In this document: positions 7,515-15,695 of the stretch, in pieces
Numbering within the stretch: position 1 is the first letter of the stretch
Layout of the letters: each line of letters starts with the position of its first letter
Assembly (NCBI GenBank): GCA_017416685.1
Contig: JAFQBN010000002.1
Span: 1 to 64,000, forward strand
From: Oscillospiraceae bacterium
GTDB taxonomy: Bacteria > Bacillota > Clostridia > Oscillospirales > Oscillospiraceae
Direction of reading: 5' to 3'
DNA length: 64,000 nt
Made by a program: the position numbers and the translations under genes
The notes under the pieces: model-generated
What the model was told of the DNA's origin: nothing
Seen by the model: the letters and a program-made list of their open reading frames with translations, nothing else
Databases searched by the model: none

Positions 7515-9173
7515 TCAGGCCTTTTCCAGAGCCAGAGTGCGGGTGGTCACATCGCAGACCTCGGCAGGGCCGAAGTACTGGATGGCGCCGGGATAGACAT
7601 AGCAGGTCTCCACGGCCCACTCAGCGCGGCGCTCGGCGAAGAATTTGAAGGGGGCGCCGTCCAGTTCTACCAGAGCCTTGCGGATAACGGGCTTATCCTT
7701 GCCGTTGCGGCGCTCGATATTCATCATCTTGGTGATGGGCATACCGCCGGCGACCCACTCCTCGGCAGGCTTGGACAGGTTGGATACCTTGGACAGATAG
7801 CCGTTGTAACCGTACTGGATCAGCATGCAGGCGTTGTAGCCCAGGCTGTAGCAGTAGTCAGCGTCGAAGTTGGAGGGGAAGGCGCAGCGGCCCTCGTAAC
7901 CCAGGAAGTGGTGGATTGGGGAGAACTTGCCGTTGTAAGTGCCGGCGGCCTTGCGGGCGGCCAGATTGGTCTTGACCATCTCGGAGAACAGCTTCTCAGA
8001 CTCGATCAGGGAAACCTGCACGTTGCCGTGAGGATCGCGCTCCAGGAACAGTTGCTGCTGAATCATCTCGGGCAGGATAGCAAAGACAGCCATGGACGCC
8101 TTGGTCAGGCCGGCCTGAATGAAGGCGTACTTATCGGCCCAGGCGGGCAGAGCGTTGAACTTGGCGGTGTTCTCGCCGGCCAGCAGCTCGTTGATCTCGG
8201 CGATCAGCACGGAGAACTCGGGGACGAACTCCACGATGCCCTCGGGAATGATGGCCACGCCGAAGTTCCAGCCCTTGGCGGCACGGTTTGCTACGGAGTC
8301 GGCGATATAGTCGGTGATCTCAGCCAGAGACATCTTCTTCTCGGCGACCTCTTCGCCGATCAGGCAGATGTTGGGCTGGGTCTGCAGGGCGGTCTCCAGA
8401 GCCACGTGGGAGGCGGAGCGACCCATAACCTTGACGAAGTGCCAGTACTTCTTGGCAGAGTTGGCATCGCGCTCGATGTTGCCCACGATCTCAGCGTAGG
8501 TCTTGGTGGCGGTGTCAAAGCCGAAAGAACACTCGATGTCCTCGTTCTTCAGGTCGCCGTCGATGGTCTTGGGGCAGCCAATGACCTGCACGCCGGTGTT
8601 GTGGGCGGCGAAGTACTCGGCCAGAACGGCGGCGTTGGTGTTGGAGTCGTCGCCGCCGATGATGACGATGGCGTTGATGCCGTGCTTCTTACACACGTCG
8701 GCCACGATGGCGAACTGTTCCTCAGTCTCCAGCTTGGTACGGCCGGAGCCGATGATGTCAAAGCCGCCGGTGTTGCGGAACTGGTCGATATAGGCGTCGT
8801 CGAAGATGATGTAGTCATCCTCAATCAGGCCGCTGGGACCGCCCTTAAAACCGTACAGGACGTTGTCGGGGTTGGTGGCCTTCAGACCGTCGTACAGGCC
8901 GCACAGCACGTTGTGGCCGCCGGGAGCCTGACCGCCGGACAGGATCACGCCGACCACCTGCTTTTTGGCCTCGGCGGTATTCTGACCCTTCTGGAAAGTG
9001 ATTTCGTTCTTGCCGTAAGTGTTGGGGAACAAGGCGGCGATCTTCTCCTGATCGGCCACGCTCTGAGTGGCGCCGCCGTTCTTCACGCAAATCTCGGAAA
9101 TGCCGTTGCGCAGAATACCGGGCAGCTTGGGGGAGTACTGATATCTTGCCATCTGCAGGGGGGAAAGCTTCAT
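7515..9173 (-). CDS. pfp: Pyrophosphate-dependent 6-phosphofructokinase
   Basis: 552 residues, the long type of PPi-PFK (about 550-560). It reversibly phosphorylates fructose 6-phosphate with PPi instead of ATP, in glycolysis and gluconeogenesis. The sequence shows GGDDSNTNA (about 171-179), whose second Asp marks PPi use where ATP enzymes have Gly, and PKTIDGD (about 199-205), with the Lys typical of PPi enzymes. The start at 9173 is set by AAGGAGTG upstream on this strand; the open frame extends 57 codons further without a site. Codon use is strongly biased: the codon-aligned antisense frame is open along the whole gene, so TTA, CTA and TCA are absent. This fits high expression. It is monocistronic. 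Confidence 0.95.
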   Translation of the reverse strand: MKLSPLQMARYQYSPKLPGILRNGISEICVKNGGATQSVADQEKIAALFPNTYGKNEITFQKGQNTAEAKKQVVGVILSGGQAPGGHNVLCGLYDGLKATNPDNVLYGFKGGPSGLIEDDYIIFDDAYIDQFRNTGGFDIIGSGRTKLETEEQFAIVADVCKKHGINAIVIIGGDDSNTNAAVLAEYFAAHNTGVQVIGCPKTIDGDLKNEDIECSFGFDTATKTYAEIVGNIERDANSAKKYWHFVKVMGRSASHVALETALQTQPNICLIGEEVAEKKMSLAEITDYIADSVANRAAKGWNFGVAIIPEGIVEFVPEFSVLIAEINELLAGENTAKFNALPAWADKYAFIQAGLTKASMAVFAILPEMIQQQLFLERDPHGNVQVSLIESEKLFSEMVKTNLAARKAAGTYNGKFSPIHHFLGYEGRCAFPSNFDADYCYSLGYNACMLIQYGYNGYLSKVSNLSKPAEEWVAGGMPITKMMNIERRNGKDKPVIRKALVELDGAPFKFFAERRAEWAVETCYVYPGAIQYFGPAEVCDVTTRTLALEKA

Positions 9174-9194
9174 GTTAAAAACACTCCTTACAGT

Positions 9195-9339
9195 TGTTTT
9201 GACAAATGGGAGTATGCGGAATTTGTCATGTTTTATTTCAAATATTGGCCGCATACAAATGGCATTATAATCCTTTTTTACTGAAAGGTAAATAGGTAAT
9301 GTGATAATTCCGGCCCGCCATGTTAACTTTGTCAAAACA
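9195..9339. repeat. Pair of 12-bp inverted repeats flanking the pfp promoter region
   Basis: TGTTTTGACAAA (9195-9206) and TTTGTCAAAACA (9328-9339) are exact reverse complements about 120 bases apart in the 250-base gap between pfp and the divergent acetyltransferase gene. A -10-like TATAAT for pfp with TTTACC 17 bp upstream lies between them on the - strand. They could be paired operator half-sites. No regulator is identified. Confidence 0.5.
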
Positions 9340-9362
9340 GGCAAGAGATTGACGAAAAAGCA

Positions 9363-9391
9363 TTGTAATTATCTGCAAAACGATGTATAAT
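9363..9391 (+). promoter_or_regulatory. Sigma-A promoter for the acetyltransferase-mbfA operon
   Basis: TTGTAA (9363-9368), a 17-bp spacer and consensus TATAAT (9386-9391) place the transcript start near 9398, about 26 bases before the first ATG. Confidence 0.6.
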
Positions 9392-9415
9392 TCACACATT
9401 GTTAACAATTGTGAA
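9391..9415. promoter_or_regulatory. Palindromic candidate operator at the transcript start
   Basis: Core ATTGTTAACAAT (9398-9409) is a perfect 12-bp palindrome flanked by TTCACA (9391-9396) and TGTGAA (9410-9415). The dyad overlaps the predicted +1, a usual place for a repressor. The binding protein is unknown. Confidence 0.5.
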
Positions 9416-9423
9416 ACTACATT

Positions 9424-10614
9424 ATGAAGTGGGTGGAGATGATGACAGATCAGACCTGTGTGCAGGCTGCAAGCGCCGCAGGCACGATTGAAATTCAGGA
9501 AGTAACGACCAAGGAAATGCTGCGCCGTTTCGTGGACTTTCCCAACGTTCTGTATCGGGACGTTGAGCAGTTTGTTCCCGCGTTTTACGGCGATGATTTA
9601 GAGGACTGGAACCGGGAGAAAAATCCTGCCTTCCGGTACTGTGAGGCTAAGAGTTTTATTGCCCTGCGTGATGGGGAGATGGTGGGCCGGATCGGTGCCA
9701 TCCTCAGTCACAAGGCGAACGAGACCTGGGGGACCAGTCGTATGCGCTTTTCCCAGGTGGACTTTATTGATGATGCGGAGGTTTCCGCCGCTCTGTTTGG
9801 CGCAGTGGAAAACTGGGCAAAAGAGAAGGGCTGCGATCAGGTCCACGGTCCGCTTGGCTTTTGTGATATGGACCGCGAGGGTATGCTGGTGGAGGGTTTT
9901 GACCGAAGCAGCATGTTCATCACTTATTACAACCATCCCTACTATAACGACCATCTGGCCGCGCTGGGATATGAAAAGGACACCGATTGGGTGGAAAATT
10001 TGATCCAGCTTCCCTCCGTGGACAGTCAGGCCGGTATCCGTATCAGCAAGCTTGCCCAGCGTGTGCTGAAAAGCGGCACTTACCACAAAGCGCCCATCAC
10101 CAGAAAACATCAGATCACTGCCCGGCACATTGAGCAGGTGTTCCATCTGGTGAACAAGGCCTATGCACCCCTGTACGGCGTAGTGGAGCTGAACGACGAT
10201 CAGATCAAAAAGTATGCCAAGAAGTTCCTGCCTCTGGTCAGTCCGGATCTGCTGTGCCTGCTGATGGACGAGAACGAGGAGCTGGTGGCATTTGGCGTGT
10301 GTGCGCCATCTATGGCCAGGGCGCTCAAGCGCAGCCGGGGACGGCTGTTCCCCTTTGGATGGATCGGCGTTTTGAAAGCGCTGAAGAAAAACGACACTTT
10401 GGATCTGCTGCTGATCGCCGTGGACCCGGAGCTGCAGGGCAAGGGCCTGAATGCCGTGGTCATGGACCATATCCTGCAGGGCGCCAACAAGCTGGGCGTC
10501 AAGAAGGTGGAGACTGGTCCGACTCTGGAGACCAACATCAAGGTGCAGAGCCAGTGGAAGTTCTTTGAGCATGAACAGCATAAGCGCCGCCGTTGCTATA
10601 TTAAAAACATTTAA
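9424..10614 (+). CDS. YghO-like GNAT-fold N-acetyltransferase
   Basis: 396 residues, resembling the uncharacterised YghO-type family with a C-terminal GNAT-like region. Evidence includes the early VPAFYGDDL segment, QVHGPLGFCDMDREG in the middle, and LLIAVDPELQGKGLNAVVM, which is the acetyl-CoA-binding motif A with Q-x-x-G-x-G-like form (about 325-345). The substrate is unknown. The start is uncertain: ATG at 9424 has no clear ribosome site, and ATGs at 9439 and 9442 lie almost on top of GGTGGAG, so 9424 is kept. The stop is 15 bases before the mbfA-like gene, and a promoter and palindrome lie just upstream. Confidence 0.75.
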   Translation: MKWVEMMTDQTCVQAASAAGTIEIQEVTTKEMLRRFVDFPNVLYRDVEQFVPAFYGDDLEDWNREKNPAFRYCEAKSFIALRDGEMVGRIGAILSHKANETWGTSRMRFSQVDFIDDAEVSAALFGAVENWAKEKGCDQVHGPLGFCDMDREGMLVEGFDRSSMFITYYNHPYYNDHLAALGYEKDTDWVENLIQLPSVDSQAGIRISKLAQRVLKSGTYHKAPITRKHQITARHIEQVFHLVNKAYAPLYGVVELNDDQIKKYAKKFLPLVSPDLLCLLMDENEELVAFGVCAPSMARALKRSRGRLFPFGWIGVLKALKKNDTLDLLLIAVDPELQGKGLNAVVMDHILQGANKLGVKKVETGPTLETNIKVQSQWKFFEHEQHKRRRCYIKNI

Positions 10615-10629
10615 GTTCGGGAGGTTGCC

Positions 10630-11505
10630 ATGAGCAGTAGTATTTCTGAAAAGGCATTGGCTGTCATTAAAAAGATGCAGCGCAATGAGCTGGATGAGAG
10701 TATCATCTACAAAAAAATCGCCGGCTTTGTCAAGGATGAGAAGAATAAGCAGACGCTGCTTCGCCTTGCCGGGGAGGAGGCTGCCCACTGTCAGGTATGG
10801 GAGGGGTACACCGGTATCAGGATGAAGCCCCGACGGGGCAAGGTGTTCTGGTATACGTTTCTGGCCCGGTTCCTTGGGTTCACCTTTGCGGTGAAGCTGA
10901 TGGAGCGGGGCGAGGGCAATGCCCAGGAAGAGTATGCGCTGCTGGCGCAGGAGGTGGAGGAGAGCGTCCATATCCGCCAGCAGGAGGAAGAGCATGAGCA
11001 GGCATTACTTGCCATGCTGGACGAAGAAAGTCTGCAGTACGTGGGCAGCATGGTGCTGGGCCTGAACGACGCGCTGGTGGAACTGACCGGCAGTCTGGCC
11101 GGTTTTGCTTTCGCCCTGCAGAATACCAGACTGATTGCCCTGTCCGGCCTGATCGTCGGTATTTCGGCTACGTTCTCCATGGCATCCAGCGAGTTTCTGT
11201 CCGCCCGCAGCGAGGGACGCACCGATGCGCTGAAATCCTGCACGTACACAGGTGTTGCCTATCTGGTCGCGGTGGTGCTGCTGGTTCTACCGTATTTGCT
11301 GCTCTCCCGGTACATGTATGCGCTGCTGTGCATGCTGCTGGTAGTTGTGGTGATCATAGCCGGCTTTACTTACTACACCTCGGTGGCACAGGATCAGCCG
11401 TTCTTCAAGCGTTTTGGTGAGATGGCGCTGATCAGTATCAGCGTGGCGGTGCTGTCCTTCGTGGTGGGCATTCTGGCCAAAAAGTTCCTTGGTGTTGATC
11501 TGTAA
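10630..11505 (+). CDS. MbfA-like membrane ferritin / VIT1-CCC1 family iron exporter
   Basis: 291 residues. The N-terminal half (1-135) is a ferritin/rubrerythrin-like helical domain with iron-ligand style motifs EEAAHC and EEEHEQ. The C-terminal half (about 140-291) is a VIT1/CCC1-type membrane domain with about five hydrophobic segments, including the GLNDALVELTGSLAGF segment typical of the family. MbfA in Rhizobiales exports iron and protects against peroxide stress; the same role is likely here, moving Fe(II) out of the cytoplasm. RBS GGGAGG lies at about 10620. It is co-transcribed with the acetyltransferase and ends at a strong terminator. Confidence 0.88.
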   Translation: MSSSISEKALAVIKKMQRNELDESIIYKKIAGFVKDEKNKQTLLRLAGEEAAHCQVWEGYTGIRMKPRRGKVFWYTFLARFLGFTFAVKLMERGEGNAQEEYALLAQEVEESVHIRQQEEEHEQALLAMLDEESLQYVGSMVLGLNDALVELTGSLAGFAFALQNTRLIALSGLIVGISATFSMASSEFLSARSEGRTDALKSCTYTGVAYLVAVVLLVLPYLLLSRYMYALLCMLLVVVVIIAGFTYYTSVAQDQPFFKRFGEMALISISVAVLSFVVGILAKKFLGVDL

Positions 11506-11510
11506 AAGGC

Positions 11511-11545
11511 AAAAACACGGCTGCTCAGTGGGCAGCCGTGTTTTT
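11511..11545 (+). terminator. Intrinsic terminator after mbfA-like gene
   Basis: Perfect 14-bp arms (11511-11524 and 11532-11545) with a T5 tail. Confidence 0.85.
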
Positions 11546-11592
11546 ATAACAATTAGAAACAAAAAATGCAATATACAAGGCAACAGGTGCAA

Positions 11593-11621
11593 TTGAAATT
11601 ACAGATATTGGGTGCTATACT
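11593..11621 (+). promoter_or_regulatory. Sigma-A promoter for the GH163-like pair
   Basis: TTGAAA (11593-11598), 17-bp spacer, TATACT (11616-11621). It starts a transcript about 30 bases before the first gene. Confidence 0.6.
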
Positions 11622-11657
11622 GGGACAAACGGCCCATGTTGAAAAGGGGGAGTTCCT

Positions 11658-13553
11658 TTGAAGCTGTATAAAAATATGTCTGCGGCCATCGTGCTGCCCG
11701 AAAATCCTATGCCCACAGAACAGTTTGCTGCCGAGGAGTTGGCCAAGTACCTCAAACAGAGCCTTTGTATCGAGGCGGTTATCACTGACAAGGTGGCGGA
11801 TGGTGTTTACTCCTTTGTCATCGGTTGCCCTGTTCGAAATGCTGCCGCTTGCGCCTTTATCGGTGCGGAGGAATTTGCGGCCAAGGTTCCAGGTCCGGAG
11901 GGTCTGTACATCAACATCGGCGAGCAGGGTACTCTAATTGCCGGAAGCGAGGACGGCGATGCGTTCAACCGTGGCACTCTGTACGGTGTTTACGAGTATC
12001 TGGAGCGGTATCTGAACTGTTGCTTCGGTGCCTACACCAAGGCCGGGACCGTTGGCGGTGAGATGGTTCCCGCCCACGACGAGCTAACCCTGCCCAACGA
12101 GGTGTATTGCAAGGGAGCGTGTGATCTCGTTTCCCGTGGCGCCATTCTGCAGTACAACAACTGGGTTTGGGACGCCGAGCATGAGCTGAACGCCAGTTTC
12201 TTCGACTATCTGGTCAAAAATCGCTATAACGCCATTGCCACTTGGGTGGGTATCTACGAGCAGTGGCAGGACATGGGTCTGCTGCCGGAACTGGAGAAGC
12301 GCGGTTTGGCTGTGAGTGCCGGTCACCACCATGCCTTTACCACCTGGCTGCCCCCCTACGGCAACAAGCATTTCCCCACCCGCTATGTGGAGGAGTATCC
12401 CGAGTACTTCCGCCTGCAGGAGGACGGCACCCGCTGGAAGCCTGATGAGGGCGATATTTTCGGCGGTCAGATTGCATGGTGCTGCCACAATATGGAGATG
12501 ATCGACACGCTGGCCGGTAATATCAGCGACTGGCTGGACAAGAACCCCATGGTGCGCTCTTTTGGTTTCCCGCCCAATGATGGTAAAGCCCCCGTGTGCT
12601 GCTGTGACGGCTGCAAGGATCACACCAAGATGGAGAACTACCTGTTCTTTGCCAACAACCTGATCGAGCGCGTGCAGAAGCGGCATCCGCTGGTTCGTAT
12701 GGGCATCGGTGCCTACAGCGATCTGCATGCCTGCCCCGAGGATATGGAAGTGCACGAAGGTCTGAGTGTGGACCAGTCCGTTTGGGGCGGCAACGGTCTG
12801 CGCTATGTGGGCAACCCCGATGGCAGCGGTTTCATCGGTACCGAGTTTGACGAAAACATGCAGGCATTCCGCAAGAAATGCGAGCGAGTCACCTGTTCCG
12901 AGTACCACATGGGTATTTACGGCAACCGTCACCGCGTGATGCCCTGCGCCGACGAGATGCAGACTATGCGCAAGTATTTCATCAAGAAGGGCTACAGCGG
13001 CGGCAGCACCCAGATTGAGTGCTTCAACGTGTGGAACAATCTGCTGAACTTCTACTGCTACGCCCGCGTGGGCTACGATGTGGAGCAGACCCTCGACATG
13101 CAGATTCACGCCATGTGCCGCCTGTTCGGCAAGGGCGCGCCCTACATGGAAGAGATCCTCAAGATTTATGAGGATACCGTCAACGGTGAGGAGCGCATTA
13201 ACAAGGCCGCCATCTGGTTCCGCGAGCATGTGGATGCGGAGCGTGTCTATGACCTGTATGAGAAGGCATTGGCTGCCGCCGGTGATGACGGCGCTGCCGC
13301 CAATAACGTGCGCCTGATGCGCATGGCCTTCCACTACTCCATGATCGATCCGGAAGTGGCTGAGGTCGGCGACCCCGTGGGTAAGGAAATCATCTACATG
13401 GCCCGCAACTTCAACAGCTACATGACCAAGACCGGCTATGGCATCACCATTGCCGTGAACTATTATCTGAAGGACAACAAGTTCAATATTCGCATGCCTG
13501 AGGGTGAGGTGCCCGATCTGTCCAAGACGGACAAGTGGTATCAGTTTGCGTAA
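11658..13553 (+). CDS. DUF4838 / GH163-like glycosidase, copy 1
   Basis: 631 residues. The N-terminal module (about 1-130) is like the N-terminal domain of alpha-glucuronidase-type proteins, with PMPTEQFAAEELAKYL. The central part looks like a TIM barrel with a Cys cluster at 314-319 (CCCDGC). These are features of DUF4838, which includes family GH163: some gut Bacteroides members are endo-beta-N-acetylglucosaminidases acting on complex N-glycans. No signal peptide is present, so it should act on imported oligosaccharides. The start is a TTG at 11658 after GGGGGAG, and it aligns with the ATG of copy 2. A close paralogue follows after 30 bases. Exact substrate is not known, and loss of activity cannot be excluded. 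Confidence 0.78.
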   Translation: MKLYKNMSAAIVLPENPMPTEQFAAEELAKYLKQSLCIEAVITDKVADGVYSFVIGCPVRNAAACAFIGAEEFAAKVPGPEGLYINIGEQGTLIAGSEDGDAFNRGTLYGVYEYLERYLNCCFGAYTKAGTVGGEMVPAHDELTLPNEVYCKGACDLVSRGAILQYNNWVWDAEHELNASFFDYLVKNRYNAIATWVGIYEQWQDMGLLPELEKRGLAVSAGHHHAFTTWLPPYGNKHFPTRYVEEYPEYFRLQEDGTRWKPDEGDIFGGQIAWCCHNMEMIDTLAGNISDWLDKNPMVRSFGFPPNDGKAPVCCCDGCKDHTKMENYLFFANNLIERVQKRHPLVRMGIGAYSDLHACPEDMEVHEGLSVDQSVWGGNGLRYVGNPDGSGFIGTEFDENMQAFRKKCERVTCSEYHMGIYGNRHRVMPCADEMQTMRKYFIKKGYSGGSTQIECFNVWNNLLNFYCYARVGYDVEQTLDMQIHAMCRLFGKGAPYMEEILKIYEDTVNGEERINKAAIWFREHVDAERVYDLYEKALAAAGDDGAAANNVRLMRMAFHYSMIDPEVAEVGDPVGKEIIYMARNFNSYMTKTGYGITIAVNYYLKDNKFNIRMPEGEVPDLSKTDKWYQFA

Positions 13554-13583
13554 ACGGTGCCCCAAAGAGGAGATGTATGAACT

Positions 13584-15482
13584 ATGAAACTGAATAAGAG
13601 TTTGCCTGTGGTAATTGTACTGCCCGCCAACCCCATGCCCACCGAACAGTTTGCTGCCGAGGAACTGGCCAAGTACCTTAAGCAGAGCCTTGGTATGCAG
13701 GTTCCTGTGGTGAGCGAGGCGGGGGAGGGTGTGTATGCCTTTGTCATCGGTTCCCCCAACCGCAACCCTGCGGCCGCCGCATTTATCGGTGCGGAGCAGT
13801 TCGTGACCGAGGTTCCCGGTCCCGAAGGTATCTACATCAACATTGGTCAGCAGGGGACATTGATTGCTGGCAGCGATGACGGTGATAATCGCAATCGCGG
13901 TGCGTTGTACGCGGTGTATGAGTACTGCGAGCGGTATTTGGACTGTTGCTTTGGTGCCTACACCAAGCCCGGCACCTTGGGTGGGGAGATTATTCCCACC
14001 TATGACGAGTTGACCCTGCCCGACGGGGTCTACTGCAAGGCCAAGGCAGACCTGCCTTACCGCGCGGCTGTGGTGCAGTACAACAACTGGGTTTGGGATG
14101 CCGAGCACGGCCTGAACCATTCCTTCTTCGACTTTTTGGCCAAGAACCGCTACAACACCCTACTGACTTGGACCGGTGTGTACGAGCAGTGGAAGGAACT
14201 GGGCGAGCTGCCTGAGCTGACCAAGCGCGGCTTCTCGTTGAATGTGGGTCACCACCACGCGGTGGATACCTGGCTGCCCCCTTACGGCAATAAGGATATC
14301 CCCATTCACTACGCCGATGAGCACCCCGAGTACTACCGCCTGAACGAGGACGGCAGCCGCTGGCACCCCGATGAGTCCGCCAAGTACACCGGCCAGATCG
14401 TCTGGTGCTGCAGCAACGACGAGATGATCGAAGAGGTGGCAAAAAACGTTAACCGCTGGGTCGAGAAGAACCCGCTGGTGGATACCATTGGCTTCTGGCC
14501 CAATGACTTTAAGGACGAACAGTGCTGCTGTGAGAAGTGTGCCGGCAAGACCAAGATGGAGAACTACCTGTCCTTTGGCAACAAGCTGGCACGCCGGGTG
14601 CGTCAGGCCCATCCCGGGGTGAAGGTGGACATCATTTCTTACTCCGATATGTGGGATTGCCCCGAGGGTGTGGAGGTAGACGATGCGCTGCAGATGAACC
14701 ACTCTGTGTGGGCAACCCGTGTGCTGCGTAAGATTGGCAACCCGGACGGCAGCGGCATTATCAACACAATCTATTCCGAGAATATTTTGAAATTCCGCAA
14801 GCTGATGAAGCACGTGGTGTTCTACGAGTACTATATGGGTATTTACGGCAACCGCCATCACGTTATGCCCGCCGCCGACGAGATGCAGGCAATAAATCAG
14901 TACTATGTGGAAAACGGCATCGACGGCAGCGGCACGCAGTTTGAGTGTTTCAATTTGTGGAACAACCTGCTCAGTTTCTACTGCTTTGCCCGTACCGCCT
15001 ATGACACCGAGCTGTCTTTGGAGGACAACATCCGTGCTATTGGCCGTCTGTTCGGCAAGGCAGCTGACACCGTGGCGGAGATTTTCCGCATCTATGAGGA
15101 CACCCTGAACGGCGAGGTCACCATTGATAAAGCGCCTAACTGGTTCAAGGAACACGTAGACGCGGAGAAGATTTATGCTCTGTTTGACAAGGCTTTGGAC
15201 GAAGCGGGGGAGGACGGCTGCGCAGCCAACAACGTGCGGCTGCTGCGCATGGCCTTCCGTTTCACCATGCTGGATGAGGACGGCCTGGACGCGACCACCG
15301 AGCAGGGCCGTGAGATGATTTATATGTGCCGCAACTTCAACAGCTACCGCACCAAGGGCGGCTACGGCATTGCGATTCCGTTCAACTACTTCCTGTCCAA
15401 GGAAATGCATTTTGGCTTTGCATTGCCCGACGACGAGGTGCCCGATCTGTCCAAGACGGACAAGTGGTACACCTTTGCCTGA
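13584..15482 (+). CDS. DUF4838 / GH163-like glycosidase, copy 2
   Basis: 632 residues, a clear tandem paralogue of the preceding gene. They share PMPTEQFAAEELAKYLKQSL, the Cys cluster at the same residues (314-319, here CCCEKC), and the closing VPDLSKTDKWY. Differences are spread along the protein, so this is an old duplication with likely different substrate use, not a recent copy. There is again no signal peptide. The ATG at 13584 lies downstream of AGAGGAG. It is the last gene of a two-gene operon ending in a hairpin at 15496. Confidence 0.78.
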   Translation: MKLNKSLPVVIVLPANPMPTEQFAAEELAKYLKQSLGMQVPVVSEAGEGVYAFVIGSPNRNPAAAAFIGAEQFVTEVPGPEGIYINIGQQGTLIAGSDDGDNRNRGALYAVYEYCERYLDCCFGAYTKPGTLGGEIIPTYDELTLPDGVYCKAKADLPYRAAVVQYNNWVWDAEHGLNHSFFDFLAKNRYNTLLTWTGVYEQWKELGELPELTKRGFSLNVGHHHAVDTWLPPYGNKDIPIHYADEHPEYYRLNEDGSRWHPDESAKYTGQIVWCCSNDEMIEEVAKNVNRWVEKNPLVDTIGFWPNDFKDEQCCCEKCAGKTKMENYLSFGNKLARRVRQAHPGVKVDIISYSDMWDCPEGVEVDDALQMNHSVWATRVLRKIGNPDGSGIINTIYSENILKFRKLMKHVVFYEYYMGIYGNRHHVMPAADEMQAINQYYVENGIDGSGTQFECFNLWNNLLSFYCFARTAYDTELSLEDNIRAIGRLFGKAADTVAEIFRIYEDTLNGEVTIDKAPNWFKEHVDAEKIYALFDKALDEAGEDGCAANNVRLLRMAFRFTMLDEDGLDATTEQGREMIYMCRNFNSYRTKGGYGIAIPFNYFLSKEMHFGFALPDDEVPDLSKTDKWYTFA

Positions 15483-15495
15483 CCGATACCAAAAC

Positions 15496-15535
15496 AAAAA
15501 GCACCGTGGGAGCGCAGATTCCCGCGGTGCTTTTT
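15496..15535 (+). terminator. Intrinsic terminator after the GH163-like pair
   Basis: 15-bp stem with one wobble (15496-15510 and 15521-15535) and a T5 tail. Confidence 0.85.
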
Positions 15536-15695
15536 GCTTTTGCAAAACGGAAAACGGTTGTAGAAAACCGCCATCCGACATCGGTTCGGTTCGGATTTAT
15601 TTTGTGTGAATTGTGGCTTGTTCTGTTGAAGAAGGGAATGATATAATCGTACTGGTTAAGAAGAATGAAAGAAAAGAAAGAAAAGGAGAATACGT

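Noticed and set aside
7506..9284. A 592-codon open frame opposite the PPi-PFK gene
   Set aside because: Same codon-register artefact; the reverse strand has clear PFK motifs and a ribosome site.
12084..14120. A 678-codon reverse-strand frame spanning both GH163-like genes
   Set aside because: It crosses the gap between two well-supported forward genes and is an antisense shadow of biased codons.
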